DNA of 64,000 bases, from NCBI RefSeq assembly GCF_002234675.1, contig NC_019866.2, forward strand, positions 14,847,261 to 14,911,260, read 5' to 3'. The DNA comes from Oryzias latipes (taxonomy: Eukaryota > Chordata > Actinopteri > Beloniformes > Adrianichthyidae). Both the position numbers and the translations under genes were made by a program. The notes below the pieces were generated by a model. The model was not told where the DNA came from and made no database searches. It saw nothing but the letters and a program-made list of their open reading frames with translations. This document shows, piece by piece, positions 1 through 12,058 of this stretch; positions within the stretch are counted from its first letter, which is position 1; every line of letters begins with the position of its first letter.

Positions 1-565
1 CTCAGTAATTTGGATGTGGCTTCATCCTCACGACGTGGTTGATCAAAAAAGCAATTTGAATTCTTCTAGTAATTTGTGAAAATTCAAATGACAAATAAGA
101 TTGGTGGTTAAATAAGCTTGAGCCCATTGCTTATCTTTGTTGCGTAGAGAGTTTACAATGAGCGTGATCTTGCTGTGATCTGACTGATAATAATTTGGTG
201 CTTGTTGGAAAATGAGTTGACATTGTAACAAACATCCTGCACAATGCTCCACCTCACCGTGGAAGGGTTCAGGTTGTAACCGGAAGTTCTCTGATGACGC
301 GGCGGATGTAGCGGCCACCATGTTGCCTTGGTGCGGATGAGGTGAGGTACTTATGGGAGTGGCAGTCACATGACTAGTAAGGTCCAACAAGGCCTGGGAG
401 ATAATGTCCATCAAACAAGGAACAAATCCTGTTGTGCTGTAGCCTTCCGAGAAACAGCGTCTGGATGGCCCAAAAGTGGCCCAAAAGAACTCCTTGTTGG
501 GAAACGGCGAAGCAAAGCCCTTCCGGGTCAGCTGGGTCTGGAGTTTGGCCAGTTCGTTCTGTCAT
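1..565 (-). pseudogene. Ty3/Gypsy-type gag, broken, 3' part beyond window
   Basis: Minus-strand frames match the gag frame at 63151-64000: the same N-terminus (MTERTG, then a DPADPEGL motif and SQQG) and further on the same QPEPF(H/F)G and LLQCQLI motifs. The start codon is the complement of 563-565. The reading frame changes between about 374 and 414 and an in-frame stop lies at about 43-45, so the copy is dead. It would have encoded a retrotransposon capsid-like protein. An LTR lies directly upstream in the element's own direction (560-1148). The family call is from motif similarity between the two copies and the known gag fold family. Confidence 0.72.
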
Positions 566-1148
566 GTTCAGTGGTAACGTGAGCAGACCCAAACGCTGAA
601 ACCCAAAACGACAGAAACTGGAAGTGGCGAGAATGGATTTAATCTTTGACAAGACTTTGATAGCTTGGAACATAGTGACAAAGAAGTCACCGGAGCAATA
701 GAGGACAGATGCAGAGGAGGATTTTCAGAGCCGAGTTGGAGCGGCGTCTAGGAGGTAAGAGAAGCTTGATTTGTGAGGAATGGGCTTGATGGGAGAATGG
801 AGTTAGAGCGCTGGAATTTCGAGGAGCTGGAATACGGACTTGAGGTTGATGGACTTGTGGCTGGACCCAGGTCGGCGTGGATGGATGCGAGAATTCTGTA
901 GGCAGATCGAGAACTTGGATCAGGCAAGAGCAGGGAATAAACAAGAGCATGAATAATCAAAACGAGAGCTTAGGGAAGACCAAGTAAGCACCATAGAGGG
1001 CAAACGAACTGGCGATGAGTACTGGTCCGAAGTCGTCTTAAATACAGGTAAATGCAGTCGATGCAGTGAATGCCGACAGCTGGGTGCAATCAAGGAGGAA
1101 GTGGAGAAGGGGGGGGGGCATGAGAGGTCTCTCGGAGGTACCATGACA
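560..1148 (-). mobile_element. LTR of the Gypsy-type element (copy 1)
   Basis: About 589 bp bounded by short inverted ends (TGTCATG at the left, CATGACA at the right on the + strand). It is near-identical over its whole length to 8788-9379. Read on the minus strand it contains a TATTTAAG promoter-like box. Homology between the copies continues about 58 bp past the right boundary (to about 1206), so the true edge is uncertain or the shared flank is part of the element's 3' internal end. The gag start codon sits inside the left CATGACA end. Confidence 0.65.
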
Positions 1149-1206
1149 CCCTAACTTTATTCTTGTTATTATTTTTCTCTCGACTTAATGCGGACAGTGA
1201 GCCTTA

Positions 1207-3070
1207 TTGGATAAGGCACATTCATTCCATTTTTTTTCTTATATTGAAATATATTTTGTTGTGGAAATCAGACAATGTTGACTGTTCCCTTTCTATATTT
1301 TAATTTACCAAAATAAAAGTACTATGAATTTGCCTGGGTAAAAGCAACATATATATGAAATACAGTTGCAGAGCTTCACACTGTGATCATTAAATAACTA
1401 AAAGTGACAATTCTATTACAACGGAAGACATATTGAAATTCAGGACTAGTTTTTTCTAAGTCGTACTTTTTAAAAAAAAGAAAGAAAATGTGTTCCGGTA
1501 CAATATCGGGATACGGATTGTATCGTGCGACGCATATCTGGATACCTATTGTATTGCCAGACTATTGCCGATACACACCCCTAGTGGCTGCAAGTGTGTC
1601 GTGGACTGTTGCATCTAGATCCGGGCAGCTGGCTGGCCGACAGACGGACAACCGCTGTGGTATAGGGCGTTTCACTTTACGGTCGAACAGGAATAATAAT
1701 ATTCGGGGCGTACTGACCTAACTAGTCTTTAATTAACATACTCGTTGGTAGTCACTTTTACCAACATGCATCACACATATCCCATAATGCAGCTTGACCA
1801 ATCCGCGTGTCACTGTAACCAGGATGCATTCAAATACAACACGATAAGTGTATTTCAAAAATATTTTTTTTTGGGGAAAGAATTATTATTATTATTTTTT
1901 ACCAACGTAATGTCACAGGCTCTGTATCATCATGTGTTTGAAAACAAACAAAAGCTCAATTTTTTTAATATTACTTTTCTTTACTGTAATATAATCAACT
2001 GCGTTTTGCGTAAATTATCGTAACAAAAAGTAGGGATTCTAAACACATGAGAAAGCAGTAAAAGCATACTGGGATACTATGGAGTCCCAAACTGTTCACA
2101 AATAAATAAATAAATATGACCCTCTGCAAATACACAATTATCCAATAAATCTCTCATAAATATATAAAAAGATCAGGAAATTGTGAAAAACCTGCACACA
2201 GATTTTAAATTATGTTTAATTTTGCTTTAAAAACCTGTCCATCATTTTAACACATCTTTTTAAAATATTAATTTTAAACATGTTGTATATTATTATAATT
2301 CTATAGCTTTTTTCAGAACCTCGGATTTTAAAATCAATATTATCCAAAGTAGGTTTGTTTTGTATTTCACATTGCTGATTTTCACAATGACTTGTTTATT
2401 TCATGATGAGCTGTTTCAGCAGAATAAGTCTGTCTGTCAATCAGTGAAAGTGGGTGGGATCTAAACGCACATTGGCTAATCCCCTGAAATCGACTTGTGG
2501 TCTTAGATACCCGCTCTGTGGTGTGCTAGTTAAAAAAAAGATGACATGTTTCTGCAACATCCTCACGGCTTTGCTGACATTAGAGGATCAAATAGAGACA
2601 AACGATCTGTGTGCTGCGGAAGATGCAAACATAGACGACTTTTTTTGTAATTTGAGGGTTCGTGTGGACCACAGAGCAGCTTTCTTTAAGCGCGTCATCC
2701 ACATCTTAAAGTTCCCGTTGAAATACTCCAGACTCGCGTTCTCTATGCAGGATTGCTAGATAGTTTTGCAGGCCAAAAGTCATCTGAAATCGTCAGACCC
2801 AACAAAAAAAATGCCCGATCCTTCTATGACCGCGGACCATAGGGAGTCATAAATGAAAAAGCAAAATGGTTTTTTGCATTGGAAAATGCAGGGATTATCC
2901 CAAAATCCTTTGAAAAAATGCTAAATTTCTCCTTCCCATAACTTCATTCTGTGACTCATCCGTTTTATTCTTCTGTAGTTTTCTCAACTCTTCATGTCTA
3001 CCTTCTGTTTAAAATGGGCACCAGAACACTTCTCCTCTATTGATTAGACATCCTCTGATAGTCAAAAATC
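1207..3070. other. No gene recognised; decayed repeats
   Basis: A+T-rich non-coding stretch. At about 1487-1600 there is a degenerate repeat with several GGATAC/GTATCG words and a CGATACACACCCC end, which looks like a hAT-type transposon remnant (weak). An open frame at 2454-2759 has no recognised motif. No V segment, RSS or octamer was seen. Confidence 0.4.
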
Positions 3071-3124
3071 ATGTTTAACAGTCCAGTCAGAAATTCTGCT
3101 GCCACTTCTCTTATTACTTTCATA

Positions 3125-3311
3125 CCTTTTCAGGTATGTTTTTCAGGAGCAACTGTATTCGTTGCAATTTTGTTGTGCTGTTGTACCAACTGTGACTGTA
3201 CAATGACAATAAAGCTTTATCTTATCTTATCTTATCTTATCTTATCTTATCTTATCTTATCTTATCTTATCTTATCTTATCTTATCTTATCTTATCTTAT
3301 CTTATCTTATT
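3125..3311 (+). repeat. Retroelement 3' tail with (CTTAT)n microsatellite
   Basis: At 3160-3215 a tract ending ACAATGACAATAAAG is typical of the 3' end of fish non-LTR retrotransposons or SINEs. It is followed by about 18 copies of the pentamer CTTAT to 3310. The frame running through it (Leu-Ser-Tyr repeats) is a repeat artefact. Confidence 0.7.
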
Positions 3312-4250
3312 TATTCCCATTCTTTATCATTTTCCACCACAAGGGGGCACAATCCAATGCTTTTTCTGTGTCAGTCCCATGCAGAGGGGTGTGTCTGACT
3401 TTAAACCAAAGCCAAATCAGTTATGTCAATCACAAATTTATTTCTAATTTAATTTTAGGAAAAAAGGAGAAACCGAGGAAGCTGATGAGTCAAACAATGA
3501 AGTTATGGGAAAGACTAGAAGAAGAGAGGCTGATCCATCCATGGTTCACGTTTCATTTCTCCACTAATAGACTTTCTTAGTTCAATGAGAGGGTGGTTGG
3601 TGTTAATGAGGAGGACAAAGGATTAGATGGAGGCAAATGATTGAGAAAAAAAGAAAAGAAAAAAAGAAAAGAAAAAAGAAAAAAAAGCAAAAGATTACCT
3701 TTATCTAAAGTTTTTTTCCATTATTATTATTATTATTATTATTAATATTATTTTTTGATGTCCTGCGGTGAAATTAAATGGTCTGACCAAAAAAAAAAAA
3801 GCAAACATGTCAGTAATTTTGATATTTGGTTAATTGTTTGCACTGATGCAAAATTACATTTAAATCTGTTAAAACTTAAAGCACTTTGTTGTCTTGATGA
3901 TAATTTAAGATTTATTAAAGGTCAGAAAAACCATTAAATAGCTTCATGGCGTATGTCGCTTATTCACAACGTTCCATAAGATGTAGGACTCCATTTAATT
4001 TAGCTTAATCCTGGACAGAAAAATATATGATTATATGATTGAAATCCGGGTCATGTATAAAGAGGATAAAGTTTTAAATGGTAAGAAAGATTAGAAACAT
4101 TTACTAAAAAATACTTTTATTTTACACATTTCCTGACATACTAACATTAACATTCCCTAACTGCAGTTACAGCAAACATAAAAAACATTCAACAGAATCA
4201 AAAGATGTATTACAGTTTAGAAAAGAGGACATTTCAGTGACTTGCAGGGT
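3312..4250. other. A+T-rich intergenic DNA, no gene seen
   Basis: Holds purine-rich AAAAGAAAAG runs near 3645-3690 and a TTA microsatellite near 3720-3745. No Ig motif or RSS before the first D segment. Confidence 0.5.
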
Positions 4251-4252
4251 GG

Positions 4253-4320
4253 AGTTTTTGTTCAGGGTTGTGTCACCGTGTGGTATAGCGGCCACAGTGA
4301 AAAACGCCATGACAAAAACC
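4253..4320 (+). other. IGH D segment 1 with both RSS
   Basis: 5' RSS: nonamer AGTTTTTGT (4253-4261), 12-bp spacer, heptamer CACCGTG (4274-4280). Coding core TGGTATAGCGGC (4281-4292, 12 nt). 3' RSS: heptamer CACAGTG (4293-4299), 12-bp spacer, nonamer ACAAAAACC (4312-4320). Two 12-bp signals let it join a V on one side and a J on the other. One frame reads Trp-Tyr-Ser-Gly. The 5' heptamer has one change from CACTGTG/CACAGTG, so it may be used less. Confidence 0.93.
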
Positions 4321-4789
4321 TCCTGCCTTTGTAAGTCATGTGTAACATTTAAATCTATTATTTAAAAAAGCACAAACAAAAACAAACATGTAAACAAAAT
4401 CCTGCATTGAAAAAGAAACATTTTACAGGTAAAAATGTATTTATCAGATAGACATAAAATAAACAGCAGTGATGTCAGGAATATAACACCAAGTGTTATA
4501 TTAAGTAAATATTAAAAAGTAAACATTTTAGTGTCAAAACATAATTTATTAGCATTTTAAGACGTAGAGTTTTCTCATTTATTTTAAAATAAAACTGTCT
4601 AATATTTGCATCTGTTTTGCTTAAGTTCGTTCTTTTATAAATTTTCTTTAAAATACATTTTCTTGTTTAAGTACAAATGTGTTTTATTTGCAGTCACTCG
4701 CTTAAAAAATAATTAAGTATAAAATATATTAATTCATTAAAGGCAGATTAACCCAAAAAGTCCAAAGGTCCCATCACGTTTTGTGGGCA

Positions 4790-4859
4790 GGTTTTTGTAG
4801 GACTGTTTCTCACAGTGTATCCTGGGGTAGCCACAGTGATAAATGGCAATACAAAAACC
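4790..4859 (+). other. IGH D segment 2 with both RSS
   Basis: 5' nonamer GGTTTTTGT (4790-4798), 12-bp spacer, heptamer CACAGTG (4811-4817). Core TATCCTGGGGTAGC (4818-4831, 14 nt). 3' heptamer CACAGTG (4832-4838), 12-bp spacer, nonamer ACAAAAACC (4851-4859). All four signal elements are consensus. One frame contains a stop (TAG); the frame Tyr-Pro-Gly-Val is open. Confidence 0.95.
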
Positions 4860-5343
4860 TCCTCTGCTTTCAACTGAAGTCTAAAGCCTTTTTAAATTTC
4901 AAACAAATATAAAAATAAAAAGATTTCATATTTCTGGAACTCCACAGAAATTCACTATTTAACCTTTTTGTTTTACTTTATTTCTCAGTTTTTTCTTTCA
5001 CTATAATAAAAAAAAAAACATTTAAGAGAACCTAGTCTTATTCTCTGTTATTAGTTTACAGTATACCACATTTATTTCTCATTCTATTTCAATTATACCA
5101 TAACATTGTAGCAGAAAAATACTGAGGGATTTGTTACAGACAGAACAAAAGAAACAATTTCATGTAAACATTTTCTTAAAAGCGCTAAAGATAAAAATTA
5201 TGTTTTTTTTATGTGCCATATTTGTGAGACACTTTGGGGAAAAACATTTGATGAATGTTTAAAGATCAAAATGTAAAAGTAAAGGTATCCAAGATGTGTT
5301 ATAATTCTAATAAAAAAGAATCATGCAGCGATCAACAGCGTGA

Positions 5344-5413
5344 GGTTTTTGTAAGGGGCTGAGTCACAGTGGATACTATGGGAACCACAGTGATCCATGC
5401 AATGACAAAAACC
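5344..5413 (+). other. IGH D segment 3 with both RSS
   Basis: 5' nonamer GGTTTTTGT (5344-5352), 12-bp spacer, heptamer CACAGTG (5365-5371). Core GATACTATGGGAAC (5372-5385). 3' heptamer CACAGTG (5386-5392), 12-bp spacer, nonamer ACAAAAACC (5405-5413). Consensus signals on both sides. The third frame gives Tyr-Tyr-Gly-Asn, a typical Tyr/Gly-rich CDR3 contribution. Confidence 0.95.
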
Positions 5414-5731
5414 TACATTTTCTGAAAAACGACATTCTATGTATAAAACTACACATTATGACACTAATATGATTCAAAAAATGTTTATCATAAAGATGAA
5501 CAAACCTGTGTAATAATATAAATAGGAAATTAAAATAAATAACAATTTTGGAAGTATTAAGAAAATCAGCTGTATCTTTTTGTATTTTTAAATAAACTAA
5601 AGATGATTTTTTTTACCACAGATTTACAATAGAAATTGTACAATTTTATAGCGAAAATAAAGAACAAACACAAGAAAAAAAACTAAAAATGTAAATGTTT
5701 GCCTGTTCTGCTTATCAGAAAACCTGGATGA

Positions 5732-5801
5732 GGTTTTTGTTAGAGCATGTGTCACTGTGGATGGGATGGCAACCACAGTGTGAAATGGTAATACAAAAAC
5801 C
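5732..5801 (+). other. IGH D segment 4 with both RSS
   Basis: 5' nonamer GGTTTTTGT (5732-5740), 12-bp spacer, heptamer CACTGTG (5753-5759). Core GATGGGATGGCAAC (5760-5773). 3' heptamer CACAGTG (5774-5780), 12-bp spacer, nonamer ACAAAAACC (5793-5801). This is the D closest to the J cluster, 6.3 kb away. Confidence 0.95.
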
Positions 5802-6674
5802 TAAGCTGAGCTGAACACCCAAACACTTATTCTGAAAAACAGAAACAGTTAGAGAATTACCTGAACATTAAAATAAAGTGACATTTGGACAGATCACATA
5901 TTTAAATGATTACTTAAAGTCACAGGTTTAAGATTTTTTTTTAGTTTTTATGGAAATGCTCAAATAAAATATAAATGCAACGCCAACTATTTCCTTCAGT
6001 AGTAGCTAAATAAAATAGCTTCACTTTAGATGTGCTGTTCAGCTTTTATTACAAAGGGACCTCAGGTTCAGAGGTTGAAGAGCACAATTGTACATTTTTA
6101 TAAGTATTCTGCTGTAATTTCGAACAGAAGCAACATCCAAGATAATATCAGTTTTACTTTTTATTCAACTGTTGACGTAAAACTTTTTTAAAATAATTTT
6201 ACTGACTTTTATTTTTTTTATGTCTATCAGATTTAAATAATATTTCAGTTTATTCCAATTTACTGACAATTTATTTTAAGTCCCTTTGGAAGAGGTAAAA
6301 AATAATTGGAAATTAAAAATACAGAATAATATGTGTCAAGAAACAGTTTTAAAGAAAAATATTTTGAAAAGAAAATAAATTAACAAAAAAATAAATCACA
6401 GATATGTTTTTGTATGACCATGTATGAATGTGTTGGGTCTAAGATTAAATCCAATCTAAGATTAAATCCAACATCAAGTCCATGTATTAAAAAAAAAAAA
6501 AAACAGGAGCCCAAACTCATCACGGGCTTTAGGAAAGATTTTCAATTGACCAAAACATTATACAATGTATTAAAAAAAGAGTCTGGTCATGTTAATATCC
6601 TCTGGACAAACAGTTGAATAACTTAACTTTGTTATTTTTTTCTCTATTGTTCCAAAAACATGTATTTGGTATTA
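5802..6674. other. D-J interval, first part; no gene seen
   Basis: A+T-rich. A GTTTTTGT at about 6405 has no acceptable heptamer 12 bp on, so it is not a D segment. Confidence 0.5.
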
Positions 6675-7433
6675 CAGTAAACCCTTGTTTTTTGCGGGGG
6701 TTATGTTCCAAGAAGACCCCGTGATAGGCAAAATCCGTGAAGTAGAAACCTTTATTTTTTTTACTATTATTATACAATTTAATACTCTATTTTACATGGA
6801 AAAGAAAGAACAAACCATTTTACAGGCTCAAGGATTTGCTTCACAAATAAAATAACTTTAGAAACGTTTTTTTTTCAACAAATAACTTCTGTTCTGTACT
6901 GTCAAATAATAATTTTAATCATCAATGTGAACAGAAGACTTCAAATCGCGGAGATTAGCCCCGCCCACTGCGATCCGAGTAATTGGATTAAACGGGAGAA
7001 AATTTAAAATGATTGAGAAACATACAAAGTAAAGTGGGACAAATAGTGACTCAGGTGTATTTCACTGTTCTCCAGACTTAGCGACTGAGCCGCTGCAATC
7101 TGACTCTGCTCTGCAGTGTTTTCTCCTTTTGAAGCCCACGGTGCAGGTGTGTTTGTTGGGGAGAAGAACATAGTGATTGACAGTTGAAGTCGCTCTATTT
7201 CTATGGGTTTTAGAGAAACTCGAAATTGCAAGAGAGTTTGCACTTACGTGTTGTAAATTTGGCACGCTGTTTTACGTACGTGTACATGTTAAACTGCAAC
7301 GTTATTGACGCACAGGTAGAGATAAAGCTGAGTGACTTTTTAGCCAATCAGAATGCAGAACACAATTCACAATGCAAATCCGTGAAGTAGCAAAACCGTG
7401 AAAAGTAAACCGTGTTAAAGCGAGGGATCACTG
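6675..7433. mobile_element. Pogo/Tigger-like non-autonomous DNA transposon
   Basis: A 759-bp element flanked by TA (6673-6674 and 7434-7435). Its inverted ends are CAGTAAACCCTTG and, read from the other side, CAGTGATCCCTCG. Subterminal sequences (about 6725-6745 and 7376-7400) share the AATCCGTGAAGTAG motif. No transposase frame survives. TA duplication and CAGT-type ends fit the Tc1/mariner-pogo superfamily; the family name is inferred. Confidence 0.7.
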
Positions 7434-7845
7434 TATATTGTGAGGAAAAATGTCACTTTTTTCTTACCCTCATACAAATGTGACAAAAATATGATACAAC
7501 AAATAAACTTTCAAAGTCTTTTCATAAAATGTATGCACAGTTTTTCACATATTAACTTATAGATCTCAACTCTGTATAACATAAATAATGTAACAAACAG
7601 GAACACCACAGAAACAGATGTTTCCTCACCCTTTTAAGAAACAGAATTTTTGGACTGAAGGACAGAAGCTTCAAAAGAAATGAGTGAAACTGTTGCACGT
7701 CAAGGCAGATACATAACATTTTTAATGGATTTAACCGATTTCTAGCATAAAATTTGTTTTAGTTTGACTTAGTAGCTTTTTTAACACAGCAAGATGAATA
7801 CATGAAAAAGAACAACACCAGATCAAAAATGTAATAATAATAATA

Positions 7846-8190
7846 ATAAATTGGATTTATCAGCACTTGTTCAGATGCTTAAAGCGCTTACAATGTATCT
7901 CCATTATTCACACTCATTCATACTTGGTGATGGTAAACTGCTGATGAAGCCACAGCTGCCCTGGGGCAGACTGACAGGAGGGTGGCTGCCGTTACGCACA
8001 TGTGGCCCCTCTGACCATCACTGGGACATTCATACACATTTACACACCAGTGGAGCAACGCTGGAGGCAGGAGGGTGAAGTGTCTTGTTAAAAAAAACAA
8101 TGACGGTTGACTGGGAATAGCGAGGATCAAACCACCGATCCTTTGATCATTGACGAGCCTGCTCAACCACCTGAGCCACTGCCTCCCCCT
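7846..8190 (-). repeat. tRNA-derived SINE, minus strand
   Basis: Read on the minus strand the head (about 8185-8110) has an A-box-like TGGCTCAGGTGG and a B-box-like GGTTTGATCC, as in RNA polymerase III promoters of tRNA-derived SINEs. The body includes the word pair CCCTGGGGCAGACTGACAG, common in fish SINEs. The 3' end is an AGCGCTT motif followed by an ATT microsatellite (about 7832-7850). Confidence 0.72.
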
Positions 8191-8787
8191 ACTACAAATG
8201 TACTAATAGGAACAGCATTGGTGAAGGAAATAATGTCTATACGATTCTGTGTGCATTGCCTAACAAGTTATTGTAGTAACACAAAAAGAGAAAGCATTTA
8301 ACTTTATGTAAAAGTAACACTAAGATTTCCAACATATAATTAAAGCTGTCAAATGTGTGTTTTACTCCTAGACAACCAGGTCAGAAACACATGCATGGGA
8401 ATAGCAACACCATTTGACACACAGACATAAACCCCTTTGCTATAGGTGATTTGTGTTTTTTCTTGGCTAATAACCAAATTCCTACTGTTGTTTACCTTCA
8501 ATGACTACCCTCAGCATTGACCTTATACCAGAGATGTTAGTAAAACGTGATTTGGTAAAAAATATTTAACTCTTCATGCTAGACGCAATTTGAGCGTCAG
8601 GCAGCAACGTGTTTTGAGTGCCACACTGTGGTTTGGAAGTCAGACGCGAAAGTCAGAGACATCACAAGTTCAAAAATTGGAAATTTGGCAGTCAGCAATC
8701 TCGCTATGGCGGACCCCGGTGGTGGAACTCATTACACTGGGCAGCAGAGCTTACGCCTCGCCCTATTTTTTTAGAAAAGGTCCCCCA
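8191..8787. other. Non-coding D-J interval, nothing recognised
   Basis: No Ig motif, RSS or clear repeat boundary. Open frames at 8590-8827 overlap one another and lack known motifs. Confidence 0.4.
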
Positions 8788-9379
8788 TGTCATGCTTGGT
8801 GGTAACATGAGCAGACCCAAATGCTGAAACCCAAAACGACAGACACTGGAAGTGGCGAGAATGGATTTAATCTTTGACAAGACTTTGATAGCTTGGAGCC
8901 TAGTGGCGAAGAAGTCACCAGAGGAGTAGAGGACAGATACAGAGCAGGGTTTTCGGAGCCGAGCTGGAGCGGCGTCTAGGAGGTAAGTGGAGCTTGATTT
9001 GCGAGGAACGGGCTTGATGGCAGAATGGAGTTAGAGCGCTGGAATTTCGAGGAGCTGGAATACGGACTTGAGGTTGATGGACTTGTGGCTGGACCCAGGT
9101 GGATGTATGCGAGATGGATGGATGCGAGAATTCTGTAGGCAGATTGAGAACTTGGATCAGGCAAGAGCAGGGAATAAACAAGATCATGAGTAATCAAAAC
9201 GAGAGCTTAGGGAAGACCAAGTAAGCACCATAGAGGGCAAACGAACTGGCGATGAGTACTGGTACAGAGTCGTCTTAAATACAGGTGCAGGGGATGAGGT
9301 GAATGCCGACAGCTGGGTCCAATCAAGGAGGAAGTGGAGAAGGGGGGGGCATGAGAGGTCTCTCGGGGGTACCATGACA
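8788..9379 (-). mobile_element. LTR of the Gypsy-type element (copy 2, probably solo)
   Basis: 592 bp, near-identical to 560-1148, with the same TGTCATG/CATGACA ends and a TATTTAAG box on the minus strand. No gag follows in this copy, so it is probably a solo LTR. Flanks are CCCCA at the left and CCCTA at the right, a possible imperfect 5-bp duplication. However, about 58 bp of right flank is also shared with copy 1, which argues for an element-internal or duplicated flank. Confidence 0.65.
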
Positions 9380-10009
9380 CCCTAACTTTATTCTTGTTAT
9401 TATTTTTCCCTTGACTTAATGCGGACAGTGAGCCTTCAAACAGTCACAGAGACGGAAACAAAACAGAAGGGGCCATCATTCAGACACAGCCCCCCCTGCT
9501 GGAGTAAACCTCAGTCAGACATGGAAACATGATTACCAACACTTTTATAGAACTCTTCAAAAGAAATAAATCTGATCTCTAAATATCATTTATATCTTTC
9601 ATTTAATGTGAATGAATCACACAGACACTGTTCCATATAGCGATCAGGCTGAAAACATTTGACACTAGCTCCTCCCACACATGTCTGGGGCGTCAAGCTA
9701 TTATTACAGTTTTGGACTGGCGTTGAATAGTGAATATGTCGCGCGGTAACAGAGAGGCAGATGACGTGAACGTGAACGTAACATTAGAGTATATTTTAGA
9801 GCAGAATCCGAATTCTTCCACGACCCCTATGGCTTCACCTTCCCCCCAGATTTAGCCCACCAAACAGAGAGTTATAGAAAAAGAGTGTCTTTAAATCTGG
9901 ACGTTACTCCCACTCGATGACGTCATTGATAGTTGCTGGTCGGCTATGCTAAAGCGGAGCTGCTTGTGCTCAGAAATACATGACTAAATCAGTTTTATAA
10001 TTGTAAAAA
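9380..10009. other. Non-coding, no gene recognised
   Basis: The first 58 bp continue the homology with the flank of LTR copy 1. The rest shows no Ig signal or recognised domain. Confidence 0.4.
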
Positions 10010-10440
10010 GCCAGGCTAAAACTGGCCCAAATCATGACTCCACCACCTCCTTGCTGTCTTTGCAGCCTTGTTGGGTCATGGTGGCCATCCCCCAACCACC
10101 CAATACTTCATCCATTTGGACCATCCAGGGTTGCACAGCACTCATCAGTTAACAAGACTGCTTGAAAATGATTCTTCATGTACGTCTGGGCCCACTGCAG
10201 TTGTTTCTGCTTGTCACTGTTAATCAGGGGAGGGCGAATAGAAGGTTTATGTATAAATGCAAGCCTTTGGGGGATCCTACACCTTGATGTTGGTGGGACT
10301 CCAGAGACACCAGCAGCTTCAAATATGTGCTTGTTGTTTTGTAATAGTATTTTAGCATCTACTCTCTTAATGGGATTCGTCTGACTGAAACCTTCCTCAG
10401 CCTTCCTTTATCTGCATCAACTTGTATCAAATCCACTTCT
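10010..10440 (-). pseudogene. Tc1/mariner-like transposase fragment
   Basis: Minus-strand translation contains transposase landmarks in order: KPSIRPPLIN near 10240-10210, WAQTYMKNHFQ near 10195-10160, LLTDE near 10150 (a catalytic Asp candidate), DGPNGW near 10125, and GGGGVMIWA near 10045-10020. It matches the DDE-catalytic core layout of Tc1/mariner transposases. Frames are broken and no terminal repeats were found nearby, so it is a dead remnant. Confidence 0.72.
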
Positions 10441-12058
10441 TGTGAAAAATGATTAACGTAAAAAATAGCAAGATTTAAGTACTATTGATTTGGACTTCAT
10501 GAAGCAATGGTCCTCTAGTCTATGGTTCATGTCTCCATATTTTCTATTAATTTCTGATATCCCAATGGTATGGTATCCCAATTATGGATACCATAATTGG
10601 CCATTGTTACTTATACCATGGTCCAGGTAAATACTCAATTGTGATTGGCTGCTGGGTGTGGATTAAAAAGTGATAATCCACAGTGATAATACACACTTTA
10701 AGGAGAGCTGGAAAACAGGCAGGGGTGGAGATCTCTATGTTTGGGACAATTGACTGCATCTGATTTTGTTGCCAAACTTTGGAGTTATTTTTCAAAAGGG
10801 GACGACCCTGGGAGTATTTCGGGCAGGCAACTCGAGCAAATGTGACCCAGTCCACTTGGGTATGTGGTCCTGAATCCGATACGTATCAGATCTTTTGAAA
10901 TGCAACCTCCGTCTAAACGGCCAGGACACATGTTTTCGACCCGTGTATCATTGATACGCTACAAACGACATAATTATGCATTGAAGTAGGCAGAAACGAG
11001 AACATAAACATTAACCATGGTGGACGATGCTGCTGAGACCAGTCAGTGGAAGGGAAGCGAGGTCACCAATTTGATTAATAATTGAGGTGACAGCTCTATT
11101 CAGGCCAAACTCGAAATGGCTGAGCGTGGTGTTGAACCTTTCCTGCAATTACTTTGTCTCCTTTCCGACCATGGTCAGAAGCACGGGGAACAAAAGGCGG
11201 ATTCACCTACGGGGTTCACCTCCCTGTTCAGATTCTCCAGAGCGGGTTAATAAAGAGTCAATGGCATTTATTCGGGGGGAAACCTTCTTTTATTATCATT
11301 CTCCTTCCTCTGTAACACACAACATGAATGCGCACCCCCACTTCTGGGTCATTTCAAAAGTTTGCATTTAATTGTAAATGTGAACTGCCTTGTAATAAAA
11401 TCTAATTTAAAAAAAAAAATCGGAATTGAGCATTAAGCCCTGCAGTGTGAACATAGCCTTTGAGAAGCATCCACAGCAGTGATCAATTGTCTTGGGGGGA
11501 CAGACCAGCTAACACCCACTGTTCTTCATATCATAGTTTGGACATTTTTCTGCTCAATAGTTTTGCACAGACGTTACAGCATGATATTAACTATATCAGG
11601 TCTATCTGGTGTGAGTCCACACAGAAGGAAGTAGAGTTGACAGTGTGACCCACAAAGAGGAAGTGTGCTCCAACTGTTACCATGGAGATCTAATTTTATG
11701 TGACTGAGACAGGAAAGACAGTTCTCAAGGGATTAGGGTATTAAATAGAAGAATGTGGACATTTTTCGCAGTAAACATTTTTACTCTCATTGATGTTAAG
11801 AAACAATATTTTATCATCAGAATGTAGAATATCACTGTGAAAGCTATATTGACTATTGAGGGACACCAGTTACATAAGTTCTGGTAAGTCATGATCTAGA
11901 ATATTTAGTTTTCAAAAATGTATTTATTAATAAATGTATGTATTTGTTTATTCAATTTACTGCAATAACAAAATTAAGATCTCCAGTTTAATATTGGTGA
12001 TGGTTTAAGGTTTTCTGACAAAGTATTATCATTAACTGTAATGCAAAGGTGTGAGAGA
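10441..12058. other. D-J interval, last part; no gene seen
   Basis: Non-coding. A frame at 10607-10855 (minus) and one at 11087-11371 (plus) have no recognised motifs. The last kilobase before J1 becomes A+T-rich like the J introns. Confidence 0.4.

Noticed and set aside
3071-3580. Long open frame of 169 codons
   Set aside because: It runs through the (CTTAT)n microsatellite and codes for a Leu-Ser-Tyr repeat; no protein motif.
6400-6450. Possible fifth D segment (GTTTTTGT nonamer-like)
   Set aside because: No acceptable heptamer at 12 bp and no matching 3' signal.
8110-8190. tRNA gene (minus strand) from A- and B-box-like motifs
   Set aside because: No cloverleaf expected; it is the head of a SINE with a typical SINE body and tail. 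The same holds for 30352 and 37050-37105.
5802-12058. IgT/IgZ (tau/zeta) constant exons between D and J-Cmu
   Set aside because: No Cys-Trp-Cys Ig domain, J-like WGxG or membrane exon was found; the interval holds transposons.
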